This document shows positions 13,601 through 22,959 of a stretch of 64,000 bases of DNA, piece after piece. The notes beneath the pieces were generated by a model, which saw only the letters and a program-made list of their open reading frames with translations, was not told the DNA's origin and searched no databases. Every line of letters begins with the position of its first letter. The stretch's first letter is position 1. The position numbers were made by a program, and so were the translations under genes. The DNA comes from Apostichopus japonicus (taxonomy: Eukaryota; Echinodermata; Holothuroidea; Aspidochirotida; Stichopodidae), in NCBI RefSeq assembly GCF_037975245.1, contig NC_092576.1:4982501-5046500 (forward strand), in the 5' to 3' direction.

Positions 13601-13966
13601 GTCGGAATTTTGTCAAACTTGGTATGATGATATTGGTAGATTGTCTTCACACACTGATGTGTGTTGCAATTGATATCAGGGCTTAGCATTACTTTGGCAA
13701 CAAAATTTTGTGTGCATGAATTGTTGTTATTTTAGTAGGGCTTTCTTAGAAATTTCCCTATGAATGGAACTAATGAACAGCAGCAAGAAACCATGAAACC
13801 ATGAAATGTTTTTATTCTGGATTTTCTTTGATTTGTAGGTAGACATGACGTGGAAGTATTTCTCAAGAAATGCAGACTATCAACATCTTATGACTGCTTG
13901 ACCATAAGAAGTAAGGTCATGAATGAAAGAAACAAGTGGCATCGGTTAAATGGCCTACAAGAATAA
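4593..13966 (+). CDS. Ten-exon tyrosine-recombinase transposase of the element
   Basis: Inferred join: 4593-4644, 5715-5848, 6570-6650, 7196-8975, 9346-9402, 9497-9556, 9999-10052, 10714-10740, 11020-11163, 13839-13966. Every junction is GT-AG, phases agree throughout, and the sum (2,517 nt) gives 838 codons plus stop with no internal stop. Domain order: residues 1-62 are Pro/Gln-rich with a PPPY motif; about 63-89 are acidic with nine consecutive Asp; two zinc-finger motifs follow; a YR catalytic core spans about 490-665; a short acidic linker is partly duplicated; the C-terminal domain has RW..., PGR and NER signatures. The likely job is cutting and rejoining the element's own ends. The acceptor at 11,019 and the donor at 10,740 are the least certain; a donor at 10,755 also keeps frame. 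The protein could alternatively be a domesticated host gene, but the filled/empty site contrast argues for mobility. Confidence 0.72.
5715..5848 (+). CDS. Recombinase gene, Pro/Gln-rich exon
   Basis: Bounded by TGTGATTACAG and CATCAG|GTAAGC. It encodes a low-complexity segment with the short tandem repeat QQPAPGY / QQPAPGH, and enters and leaves in phases that match its neighbours. Such segments are usually disordered and serve in protein contacts. Nothing catalytic is visible. Confidence 0.65.
6570..6650 (+). CDS. Recombinase gene, poly-Asp exon
   Basis: A phase-0 exon of 27 codons between the acceptor TATGCTAAG and the donor CCT|GTAAGT. It holds a (GAT)9 run giving nine Asp residues, followed by a DPPY sequence and more acidic residues. 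The trinucleotide run is likely length-variable but cannot shift the frame. Confidence 0.65.
7196..8975 (+). CDS. Recombinase gene, main exon: zinc fingers and YR catalytic core
   Basis: The exon starts after TTTTATACAG and continues the acidic tract. A CX2CX10HX4H finger (CPFCSKSYS...) lies about 45 codons in, and a CX2C...H...C cluster (CGLCKGFYV...) about 80 codons later. The recombinase signature follows in order: ARRGGEPSRL (catalytic Arg, about residue 499 of the full protein), then TKNRHRIST (box II; the usual first His position is not His here, though Arg-His is kept), then HMGHSADINENIYQ with His and the nucleophile Tyr nine residues apart (about 651 and 660). The frame runs on to a TGA at 9,050-9,052, but a GTGAG donor at 8,976 lies in the phase needed for the next exons. 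Skipping that splice would give a C-terminally shorter protein. Confidence 0.8.
9253..9559 (+). repeat. Tandem duplication of a small in-frame exon
   Basis: A ~150 bp block comprising intron, exon and donor is present twice. The two exons, 9346-9402 (57 nt) and 9497-9556 (60 nt), encode near-identical acidic peptides beginning ANPSTQNDEYSSDGAE. Both are symmetric phase-1 exons, so either or both can be used without changing frame. The second has one extra Ser codon. Confidence 0.75.
9999..10052 (+). CDS. Recombinase gene, small linker exon
   Basis: An 18-codon symmetric phase-1 exon between TTGCACTACAG and CGAG|GTAATC, encoding DSQAGTILSSEAEYHVQR. No known motif. Supported by splice sites and by frame agreement with its neighbours. 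Confidence 0.55.
10714..10740 (+). CDS. Recombinase gene, basic micro-exon
   Basis: The acceptor CTTTTATGCAG is followed by a short basic segment GCKRKHDDA and a GTAAAG donor. A second donor, GTTGG after 10,755, would add five codons and keep frame. The basic cluster could be a nuclear localisation signal. Confidence 0.45.
11020..11163 (+). CDS. Recombinase gene, RW/YFK exon of the C-terminal domain
   Basis: Encodes a basic segment with GRKYTRWNQKDTAQVLKYFK and ends in a TIPG motif split across the intron. The sequence context resembles the C-terminal DNA-binding-like tail I know from animal zinc-finger/YR transposases (RW...YF...PGK). The acceptor CTTCCAG at 11,019 is chosen because it is in the right phase; the better-looking TTTTGTCTCAG at 11,038 is out of phase with the preceding exon. 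Confidence 0.55.
11930..13690. repeat. ~297 bp satellite array in the last intron of the recombinase gene
   Basis: Five copies carry the word GGGGGCGGGCTTAGCAATAT, spaced about 293-297 bp apart, and partial copies lie at both edges. The central copies are almost identical while the outer ones are more diverged. Short ORFs inside each unit repeat with the unit and have no coding support. Confidence 0.9.
13839..13966 (+). CDS. Recombinase gene, terminal exon
   Basis: After TTTGATTTGTAG the frame gives GRHDVEVFLKKC, then TIRSKVMNERNKWHRL, and stops at TAA (13,964-13,966). It completes the PGR...FL...NER domain begun in the previous exon. This exon is the parent of the downstream tandem array. 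Confidence 0.7.
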
Positions 13967-13989
13967 TGTGTGACTGTGCCTTATAAGTA

Positions 13990-15375
13990 TACACATGATG
14001 TGAAAGGTTTTTTTTTTAAAGAAATGCAGACTATCACCATGTTATGATTGTTTTGCTACCTGAAGTAATGTCACAATTGAAAGAAACAAGTGGCATCAGT
14101 TACATGGTCTATATTAATAATGTGTGACTGTGCCTTATAAGTATACACATGTGAAAGGTTTTTTTTTAAAGAAATGCAGACTATCACCATGTTATGATTG
14201 TTTTGCTACCTGAAGTAATGTCACAATTGAAAGAAACAAGTGGCATCAGTTACATGGTCTACATTAATAATGTGTGACTGTGCCTTATAAGTATACACAT
14301 GTGAAAGGTTTTTTTTTAAAGAAATGCAGACTATCACCATGTTATGATTGTTTTGCTACCTGTAGTAATGTCACAATTGAAAGAAACAAGTGGCATCAGT
14401 TACATGGTCTACAAGAATAATGTGTGACTGTGCCTTATAAGTATACACATGATGTGAAAGGTTTTTTATTAAAGAAATGCAGACTATCACCATGTTATGA
14501 TTGTTTTGCTACCTGAAGTAATGTCACAATTGAAAGAAACAAGTGGCATCAGTTACATGGTCTACAAGAATAATGTGTGACTGTGCCTTATAAGTATACA
14601 CATGATGTGAAAGGTTTTTTTTTTAAAGAAATGCAGACTATCACCATGTTATGATTGTTTTGCTACCTGAAGTAATGTCACAATTGAAAGAAACAAGTGG
14701 CATCAGTTACATGGTCTACAAGAATAATGTGTGACTGTGCCTTATAAGTATACACATGATGTGAAAGGTTTTTTATTAAAGAAATGCAGACTATCACCAT
14801 GTTATGATTGTTTTGCTACCTGAAGTAATGTCACAATTGAAAGAAACAAGTGGCATCAGTTACATGGTCTACAAGAATAATGTGTGACTGTGCCTTATAA
14901 GTATACACATGATGTGAAAGGTTTTTTTTTAAAAAGAAATGCAGACTATCACCATGTTATGATTGTTTTGCTACAAGAAGTAATGTCACAATTGAAAGAA
15001 ACAAGTGGCATCAGTTACATGGTCTACAAGAATAATGTGTGACTGCCTTATAAGTATACACATGATGTGAAAGGTTTTTTTTTTTAAAAGAAATGCAGAC
15101 TATCACCATGTTATGATTGTTTTGCTACAAGAAGTAATGTCACAATTGAAAGAAACAAGTGGCATCAGTTACATGGTCTACAAGAATAATGTGTGACTGT
15201 GCCTTATAAGTATACACATGATGTGAAAGGTTTTTTTTTAAAAGAAATGCAGACTATCACCATGTTATGAGTTTTGCTACAAGAAGTAATGTCACAATTG
15301 AAAGAAACAAGTGGCATCAGTTACATGATATGACTGTGCCTTATAAGTAGACACATTAAAGAAATGCAAACTATC
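13990..15375. repeat. Tandem array derived from the terminal exon (~10 copies, ~150 bp)
   Basis: Each unit contains AAGAAATGCAGACTATCA and later GAAAGAAACAAGTGGCATC, in the order and spacing seen in the terminal coding exon at 13,839-13,966. About ten units follow it, with a period of 149-157 bp. The copies share substitutions absent from the exon and lack its splice acceptor, so they amplified from one diverged daughter copy. They would fall in the 3' UTR or beyond it. Confidence 0.88.
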
Positions 15376-15879
15376 AACATTTTATGATTGTTTTGCTACA
15401 AGGCTTAATTAGTTTTGGTTATAGGAGATATTTTTTGATGGGTGTGCCTAACAAATGCTTTTTAATGAGATGGCAATTACCATATTTACATGCTCTTTAA
15501 TGTTGGCAGGTAAATAAATGTAAATTTCTTGATGGTGAGGTAACTCACAAAAGAGACATTTTAGCATCTTTTCTGGCAACAGTTTGCACTCTATTAAACC
15601 ATTTTGATTTATACCAGCTTGTTTCATCAGAATTGTTACTTTTTGTCAATTTCACCCATGCTTGTCTGAATTATTTTAACAAGTTCTTTTAAGAAGCTAA
15701 AACTTAGAACCAGTGGAGGTTAGGAAGCTGCATCAGCTGTCTGCTATGGGACATTTTACAAGACAAGACTTCAAGTTTATGTCTCAACTGTTTATTTGCC
15801 ATTGTAAGAAACTTTATAACAGTCCTAATTGTAGCTGTGTATGTTAACTATGCCTCAGTATTGTACTAACAAAACTTAC

Positions 15880-15890
15880 GTAATAAAGTT
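15880..15890 (+). terminator. Candidate polyadenylation signal
   Basis: AATAAA within ACGTAATAAAGTTAAAA lies about 1.9 kb past the stop codon and just after the exon-derived array. It is the first clear AATAAA I noted downstream. Assignment to the recombinase gene is inference. Confidence 0.3.
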
Positions 15891-16129
15891 AAAATATCTC
15901 ATTGGTGTTATTCAGTCCAGTCCAGGCTAAATATAAATACTAATTGATTGCCAGATAGAAATTTTGCTACAGAGTAATTGTTGTATGCCTATTCAATTGT
16001 CGTATATGCTAAATTCTAATTATTTCAAACTTAATTGGTAAATCGAAAAGTATTGTGTGCATTAACACAAGCTTCAACACTGATTCCATATGAACTTATA
16101 CAAAGGTTTCATCTGATAATATAATATTT

Positions 16130-16745
16130 CAGCACAGGCCTCATTGGACACTATATGCATAATGGTTCGTTTTGGCTGTTCTTTTTCTTGCCTAAAATGT
16201 TTGCAGAAATTTAGTTATTGACCATAGTAACATTCGGTTGTTGTTTTGAGTTAAGATTTAAACCCATTTTATATGTTTTGTTATATGGTATGTTAAATGC
16301 CTGTGTGTTATATGTTGAGCTGAAAAAAAAACTTAACCGTATTAGTGTCATCTAATTAGTACACTCAGTTTCCTTCTTGATTGATGTGTATTTTAAATTT
16401 GAACACTTTATGCATAATGGTTCGTTTTGGCTGTTCTTTTTCTTAGCTAAACTGTATGCAGAAATTTAGGTGTTGACCATAGTAACATTCGGTTGTTGTT
16501 TTGAGTTATTTAAACCCATTTTATATGGTTTGTTATATGGTATGTTAACCCATTATATTGAGTTATTTAAACCCATTATATTGAGTTATTTAAACCCATT
16601 TTATATGGTTTGTTATATGGTATGTTAAATGCCCGTGTGTTATATATTGAGCTGAAAATAAACGTTACTAAACTTTACCTTATTAGTGTCATCTATTTTG
16701 TACACTCAATTTCATTCTTGATTGATGTGTATTTTAATATTTAGC
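16130..16745. repeat. Direct duplication of a ~250 bp segment plus short internal repeats
   Basis: The block around TGCATAATGGTTCGTTTTGG (about 16,155) recurs at about 16,411 with the same order of downstream words through TTCTTGATTGATGTGTATTT. In the second copy a 26-30 bp AAACCCATTATATTGAGTTATTT motif is further repeated. No coding potential is visible. Confidence 0.75.
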
Positions 16746-17394
16746 GACAATTAGTACCTCCCATATAGTGTTGCACGTCTTAGCAACCCTCCCCTTCATG
16801 TGCACTTTAACAGACAACTAACCTTATAGAAAAAAAAAACATTCCAAAATGGTACAGTGCATGCAATTCCAATATATTAAGAGCCTCTTTTTGTTGGTCG
16901 CTATTTCTTCACTTTTGTACAGATGTGTACCCACATACAAATATTCCTCTCCATTGAGGTACTCAGCTGTTGTCTGGTCATTTCATAAAATAATAAATCA
17001 CGCGACGAAAAATCTTTACTCTTAACAGTGTAACAAATTATGAATAAATGAAGGGACTTCAATCCCTAGTTGCGTATGTTGAGTTGGAACTCCGGAGTAT
17101 CGGTGAATTCGTATTTAGTGGTGAAGAGTATAAAAAGCATACCAGCTAAGTCCGAGGTAAAAGAAACGATCAATTCCGCGTACAAATAAACTGCTATTTA
17201 TAATGTTGGGTAGGCTTAATTTGTTACGTCTATTACGGTCCATTTAATCAAGGAGGGCGTGGGCCTTGCGGACACTCAAAATGAAAACAAATTCTTTGTA
17301 TTCGTTACGCTTCCATAACGATCGTTTACGTCTATTATAAAAACGTAATAGTGAACAGTTTGGAATAGATATACGGAAATCACAATATATATTT

Positions 17395-17700
17395 TAATAT
17401 TAAGTTTGCTTCTTAGGAGACGTCTCCTTAATATGCCTTTCTTCATAAAATGTCTCCCAAAAGAAGGAATTGCAATAAAAAAAAAAAATTGGGAGACAAA
17501 ATAACACTACAGAGAGTTATATATTTGGTCCATTCCTTTATGATCGTATTTTTTTTGTAGCTATTGAGACATAACCTTGCAAGCTAAAATGCATAAAATT
17601 TTAACTCGCTGGGCATTTCGTTCAAGATTTATGCAACATATACAATATTGTCTCCCATATATCATATTATAATCATTGTCTCCTAATGGTACAATAAAGT

Positions 17701-17701
<1 letters not shown>
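17395..17701. promoter_or_regulatory. Right terminus with GGAGAC/GTCTCC motifs
   Basis: Contains TTAGGAGACGTCTCCTTAAT (a palindromic pair near 17,415), TGTCTCCCAA near 17,450, GGGAGACAAA near 17,490, TGTCTCCCAT near 17,649 and TGTCTCCTAATGG near 17,678. The outermost part is the inverted partner of the left end. The next base is TA repeat. Confidence 0.5.
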
Positions 17702-17702
<1 letters not shown>

Positions 17703-17746
<44 letters not shown>

Positions 17747-17757
17747 ATATATATATT
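17703..17757. repeat. (TA)n microsatellite, right half of the split junction tract
   Basis: TA run ending in TATATGATATATATATATTT, the same end as the tract at 40,364-40,431 and the one at 62,857-62,895. It continues directly into the A-gene 3' flank. Confidence 0.85.
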
Positions 17758-17790
17758 TTAGAAGTGTTTAGTTAGTATGCATTGTCCCGT

Positions 17791-17885
17791 TAGTGAAATG
17801 CTCTTCTGTAATATATACAGTTCGGGGTTTTCTTTCTTTTCAACTGCCTCTTGTAGCTTTAGTTAGCTCTTTATCTCTTTGAGGG
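17791..17885 (-). pseudogene. Relic of an A-type cytoplasmic-tail exon
   Basis: On the minus strand this aligns with the end of the A tail exon: a decayed ENPELYILQKSISL corresponds to ENPNCVYYQKISL. Upstream similarity continues through the GCTACAA...GGCAG region. Stops and frameshifts break the frame, and the ITIM has become LYILQ. It is repeated in units 2 and 3 (about 40,470 and 62,934), so the duplication predates the segmental array. Confidence 0.5.
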
Positions 17886-18190
17886 TCATCTCTCTGATTT
17901 TTTTCATGTTCTATGGTTGCACTCTCTTTTCCTCAATGCAACAAAGCACGTTGTCAGCTAATTAGTATTCAAAGGTATTTGATATATATATAGAAGAAAT
18001 ATATGTTTACACCCGTTATCCGTATGCTTGGCAGGAAATGAATGTTTTTTCATGTTTATCTTAATGCAAACTGTATCGTGTGAAGATAGTTTCAACTTTT
18101 CGTTTATAACATAACAAATGTGAAAAATAATCAAAAAACTACAACAAAAGTTCCTATTCTTGACTTTACATATGTTTTTAATAGTCTTGG

Positions 18191-21100
18191 TTATAATGAA
18201 ATCTTTTGGTAATATACACAGTTCGGATTCTCTCTGTATATCTGCTTGTTGTAGTTTTCATTGGGCTGTTCCATCTCCTGATACTCGGGAATGTCGTTAG
18301 GTGCTGTCGCATGATCGCTAAAATAACCATGTGTTACGGCTTTGTGACATTCAGTTGTCATAACTTGAGCTGATGGACTCATTGGTTGCGGTTCATTGTT
18401 GATCGTGGTTACGTCTGTAGTCGAGCATTGTGGGGTATTCCTGCGAATTAATAATAATATAATTATTCATATCACGTCTGATAAAGCTGGAGAAGATGAT
18501 TTGCAGAGGCAACACGGTAATGAAACAACGCCGTTTCTTCGTTATGTGTATCTAAGATGAAAATCAGAAAATATATTTTATACTGGGTGATTAATTAGTT
18601 AAAACTATATACACTACAATACACATCATATACACTGGATGGTTAACTAGTTATCACTGCAATACACTATACCACACATCATAAACACTGGATGGTTAAC
18701 TTAGTTATAACTGCAATACACCGTAACAAACATCGTATGCGATGGATAGTTAATTAGTTATACCTGCAACACATTATGATACACATCACATACACCGGAT
18801 GGTTATAACTAGTTATAACTGCAATATACCATAACACACATCATAAACACTGGATGGTTAACTAGTTATAACTGCAATATACCATAACACACACCATAAA
18901 CACTGGATGGTTAACTAGTTGTAACTGCAATACACCGTAACCCGCATTATATGCACTGGATGGTTTATCAGTTATAACTGCAACACACTAAATACATATT
19001 GTATACACTGGATGGTTTATTAGTTATAACTGCAATACACCACAGCACACGTCATGTACACTAGTTGGTTAATTAGTTACAACTGCTAACACACTGTAAC
19101 AATGTCATGTACACACATATGATATAATGTAATTATGTTAACTTCTTTATTTATAAGATCAAATACTACCTGCTGATAAAAATCCCGCATGTAAACGCTA
19201 GCAGTATAAAGAAGAAGGAAATGACGGCAACCAATGACCAAACCAACAAATCTGAATCCTTGGTCTCGACATAATCTTGCAAAGAATCATCTTCTGAAAC
19301 TATGGAGGGATAAATTATAACAAATTCATGTCTCAACTAAAGTTAACTCAATACTTTAGGAATATAGTTGTACGATATTATCTTCTTCAATTTTCTGTTC
19401 AATTGAGCTTATGTCCGAGTCATGTGAAGGACACCTTTTATACTGAGCTATTTTCATTTGGCAAACCCAACGTTGTTGTAAAAGGCATGCACCTAAGGGT
19501 GATTTAAATGTACCCGTCGCATGTTTCACACGCAAAGGCTAACAGTTCATTACTTATCTTATGTTTTTCTTAAACGGAAATGTTAAATGACAACGATAAC
19601 AGTTGAAACAAATAGCGTTTCTAGTATCGTAATTGTGTATTTTATTGTTGTAAGAAAAGGACTTTTCAATTAACTTGAGAAAGCATTGCTGTCGTCAATG
19701 TTCATCATCTGCATGAATGTTAGGGAAATGTACATTAAACACAACACTATAGATATTGATAATTGATTGATTGATTTACGTTGACTACTTATTAGTTTAA
19801 CTTTAGTAATTATTGATGATGGCCGGAATGGTTATCTTTACATCCAAAAGATTTGTTGTTAATTGGCTAAAAGTATAGGCCTAAGGTAAACTTACTATAG
19901 CACTAGCAAACGGAAAGTGTATAATATTAAAGTCGAGACTTATTCATTAATGATTATGAATTTAAGTTTTGTATAAGTTAATGTAGTTTACCTGATATAT
20001 CTGAGATCCCAAAGAAGATCAAGTTGATGGTCAGGTTCAGACTGACTAATTCTATCCCTTTAAACTGACATGAAATGTTAACGTGAGTTCCAGTTGGTAG
20101 TAGATGTAATGCAGATTCCGAGTCTGTGGTGTTTAGCTTCTCCTTGTTTTGTTTGTATGGTACATTGTGTACATTGGAAGGGTCTACATCTTCACCATTC
20201 ACAACCCACGTTAGGCTAGCAGGTGGTCTTGATCCAACCGCCAAACATGTTATCTCCAGAGGCTCACCCGCTATTACCACGTGATCATATGTACTACGTG
20301 GTTCACTAAATGTAATCTCGTCAAATGACAACGTTAGCTCTGGGATCACTGAAAAAGGAAATAATTCAAGATTTTTGTTGAAATTAACAATTTTTGTTAA
20401 TATTTTATCACTCTTATTTCACAAATTTCAAGAAAAACGTTGAATGTAGCCATTTGACCGCTCATGGTACTTGCTCTCCCTGTATGGTGTCCTATTTTTC
20501 ATGTTAATGAAAAACAGAGTAAGAAGTTCTCTCAAAGTAGTGTGCTGAAAACTTGACAACCATTGCCTTTAAGTCAATAAAGCTGCAGGAAATGATTTTA
20601 CAAAACCTTCAAAGAACATTTATATTTTAGAAGCTATCACCTTTGTTCTAAACTGACTGCTGTGGGCTATACAACAAGGTACAACCTACAATATCCTGCA
20701 ATGTTACATAATTTTAGAATTATACTCCTTTAAAAAACACGTTTTTATACAGAAATGCTCATTTGATCCACCTTGGACTTTTAAAGCCATTGTTATAATC
20801 TGTGTACTCTTTCAAAATTTGTTTATTTGATTTTGTTCTCAATTGTTCGTTTACGAAACAAAACCTCACTTTCTTCAATTTTTGGTAATTGTCTTATTCC
20901 CTTTCTAAATCTTAACTTCTATGCTTCCTATTTTTCTTAGATAAAACTGTACATATATTTCATTGTAATTTTGAATTTATGAGTGAAACTAATTTGGAAT
21001 CATTACAACAAAAACTAAATGATACAAAATAGAGGATTATTGCTAAGTGTTAGGTCCTTGGTAGTAACTCGAGCTGTAAATTCCTAATAAGTAACAGATA

Positions 21101-21734
21101 TTGTAAGAACAGGACCCACAGCAACTCCCTCGTAAGAGAGACAGCATTATTGCAATACTAATACGCTCATGTTTGAGAAATTTACAATGTAGGAGCGTGG
21201 AGCATTTGATTCTAGGTACGTCCTACTTCTACTGAGATACAAATGTACATGTTTCAATACAAGTCTAACGACATAGATAAAATAATTTGGAGTTATTACA
21301 ACAAAATGACATCATATGAAATACAGGATTATTTCTAATTTTTAGGTCCTTGACATTAACTAGGACTGTCAATTCCTAACACGACAGGAAGTTTTATTGT
21401 TTATTTACTTACCTCCTGTTGTCACGTTGTAGCTCACAACATGGGTATAATTACGGTTACATCTATACAATCCTTGATGATTGAATGTAACATCTAAGAT
21501 TGATAATGAGTAGTTATTTGATAAATGGACACCCGACAAAGATGAAACCTGAAATGTATTTGCAAATATGACTCGATCGTCAAGAAACCATTTGTTTCCT
21601 TTTGTCGCAGAATCATTACATTCCAAGATCACAGAATCTCTTTCGACCACTCTGACTGATAATGAATGATTAAATCCATAAAAACCGGCACAGTTGAGGA
21701 AAATCAAAAAGAATATCAAACAATATATCTCCAT
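18191..21734 (-). CDS. A1: two-Ig transmembrane receptor with ITIM tail
   Basis: Complement join: 21734-21413, 20348-19992, 19299-19170, 18440-18191, with GT-AG introns and phases 1, 1, 2 (352 codons plus stop). Exon 1 has a signal peptide (MEIYCLIFFLIFLNCAGFYG) and a V-like Ig domain with Cys39, Trp49 and HQGLYRC (Cys92). Exon 2 is a second Ig domain of the C2-set_2 style: ITCLAVGSRPPASLTW ... HVNISC. Exon 3 carries an acidic stalk and the segment SLVAVISFFFILLAFTCGIF. Exon 4 is the tail, with PEYQEM (YxxM) and a C-terminal VYYQKI matching the ITIM consensus [SIVL]xYxx[ILV]. The ATG at 21734 is chosen over 21776 because it is the one conserved in B genes. Several N-x-S/T sites are present. 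Function as an inhibitory surface receptor is inferred from the tail; the ligand is unknown. Confidence 0.82.
18600..19110. repeat. ~53 bp minisatellite in the A1 TM-tail intron
   Basis: About nine imperfect copies of a unit including CTGGATGGTTAACTAGTTAT and CAATACACC-TAACACACATC. The same unit fills the equivalent introns of A2, A3, B1 and B2, so it predates the A/B split. Confidence 0.85.
20985..21405. repeat. Diverged intronic repeats in A1 intron 1
   Basis: Two copies of a segment with TTGGA(A/G)T(C/T)ATTACAACAAAA followed by GATTATT...TTAGGTCCTTG and AATTCCTAA. They relate to the ~180 bp tandem units in intron 1 of the B genes. Confidence 0.6.
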
Positions 21735-21819
21735 ATTGAAACAAAAACCGCTCTTAATGTTAACCTCTTTACGCATTGCTTGTTCTTGCTGTTGTATTCC
21801 TCTTCAGTTCGACGAAATA

Positions 21820-22062
21820 ATGAATCTCATTCATAAATTCTGAATCTGTGGTGTTTATTCTCTCCTTGTTTGGTATTAATAGTACATCGTTTACATTGGA
21901 TGCCCCTATCACAGCTTCGTCATTCACAACCCACGTTAGGCTAGCATGAGGCCTTGATCCAATCGCAATACATTTTATACCCAGCAGCCCGCCCGCTGTT
22001 ACAACGTATAGTATGTACAACGTATGTATGCTCGTCAAATGACAACGTAAGCTCTCTGATCA
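21820..22062 (-). pseudogene. Relic second-Ig exon upstream of A1
   Basis: Minus strand, begins at an intact acceptor (TTTTCCAG|TGATC) and keeps ...IKCIAIGSRPHASLTWVV (first Cys and Trp), then loses homology before the second Cys. The exon end, transmembrane and tail partners are absent. It sits 5' of A1 exon 1, as a remnant of another receptor copy. The unit 2 equivalent is about 44,600-44,807 and is more damaged. Confidence 0.65.
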
Positions 22063-22749
22063 CTGGAAAAGGAAGTAATCTTAGACATTTCAAAATTGTC
22101 TAATTTGCATTAATATTATATCAATATTCTTTCACTTATGTCAAGACAAACGTTGAATGAATCCATTTTCCGCTAATGGTATTTACTGTTCCTGTGTGGT
22201 ATCATATACATTACATGTTGAGGAAAACACTGAGGAAGATGTTCTCTCAAAATATTATCCTAATTTTTGTCGACTTGACAACCAATTCCTCTTCATTAAG
22301 GTCATTAAAACTGCAAGGTATCATTTAATAAGAGTTGCAATGAATACGTATGGCTGTTTACGTCATTTCTTTCTCCCTAGTAAGCTAACTGTTCGGTACA
22401 ATAACCCAAAGTACAACCCACAATATCCTACAATATAACATAGGTTTAGAATACTCCTTTAAAAAACACGTTGATATACAGACCTGCTCTATTTTATCCA
22501 AATTGAAGTATTCGCGCCTTGGTTAAAATCATTTTATTCTTAAAACTTTCACTTCTTTGATCTGTTTCAAACATTCTCCTACTAAACATGACCTAACATT
22601 TTTTTTTCTTTATTCCTTTTCTGAATCTTAACTTCTACAGCTTCTTGTATTTCAGTAAAATCATCAACGTCTAATCCTTCATATTCGACAAAATAAGATG
22701 CTTAACTTTTAGATCCTTCACAGATAGGATTATAAATTTCTAAGGTGTC

Positions 22750-22945
22750 AGGAGGTCATAATCTTGTCAAAATGTTTCCTTTCAACAGGAAGGCTGTATA
22801 TAGTTACAACATGGGTATTGCTATCATAACTACTACTCACTCCATTGCACATACCGTGCTGATATATTGAGAAGTCGTCTGGCAGCAAGCCGATACCTGT
22901 CAATGAAACAACAGGAAGCGATGTTTCGAATAAGGGTAGATAATC
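22750..22945 (-). pseudogene. Possible relic V-like Ig exon upstream of A1
   Basis: The minus-strand frame contains SLTGIGLL, YQHGMCNG and SNTHVVTIYS, which line up with SLSGVHLS, HQGLYRCN and NYTHVVSYNV of exon 1 in A genes. The invariant Trp region is not recognisable. With the relic at 21,820-22,062 it would make a degraded fourth gene per unit. Weak evidence. Confidence 0.35.
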
Positions 22946-22959
22946 AAACACTAAGGATC

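Larger units (their letters stand above)
395..17701 (+). mobile_element. Large tyrosine-recombinase transposon (Crypton-like, ~17.3 kb)
   Basis: The block interrupts a TA tract that is unbroken at the two paralogous junctions in this window, so filled and empty sites can be compared directly. Its ends are imperfect inverted copies: about 22 of 31 positions match between 391-421 and the reverse complement of about 17,676-17,706. GGAGAC/GTCTCC words cluster near both ends. It contains one ten-exon gene for a protein with a tyrosine-recombinase core. Known Cryptons are usually a few kb and lack terminal inverted repeats; the large fungal YR elements (Starships) are the closest analogy in scale. 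A target-site duplication cannot be read because the target is itself TA repeat. An alternative is a segmental insertion that merely contains the gene. Confidence 0.75.

Noticed and set aside
11930-15375. CRISPR-like regular repeats
   Set aside because: Units are adjacent tandem copies without unique spacers, and the genome is eukaryotic.
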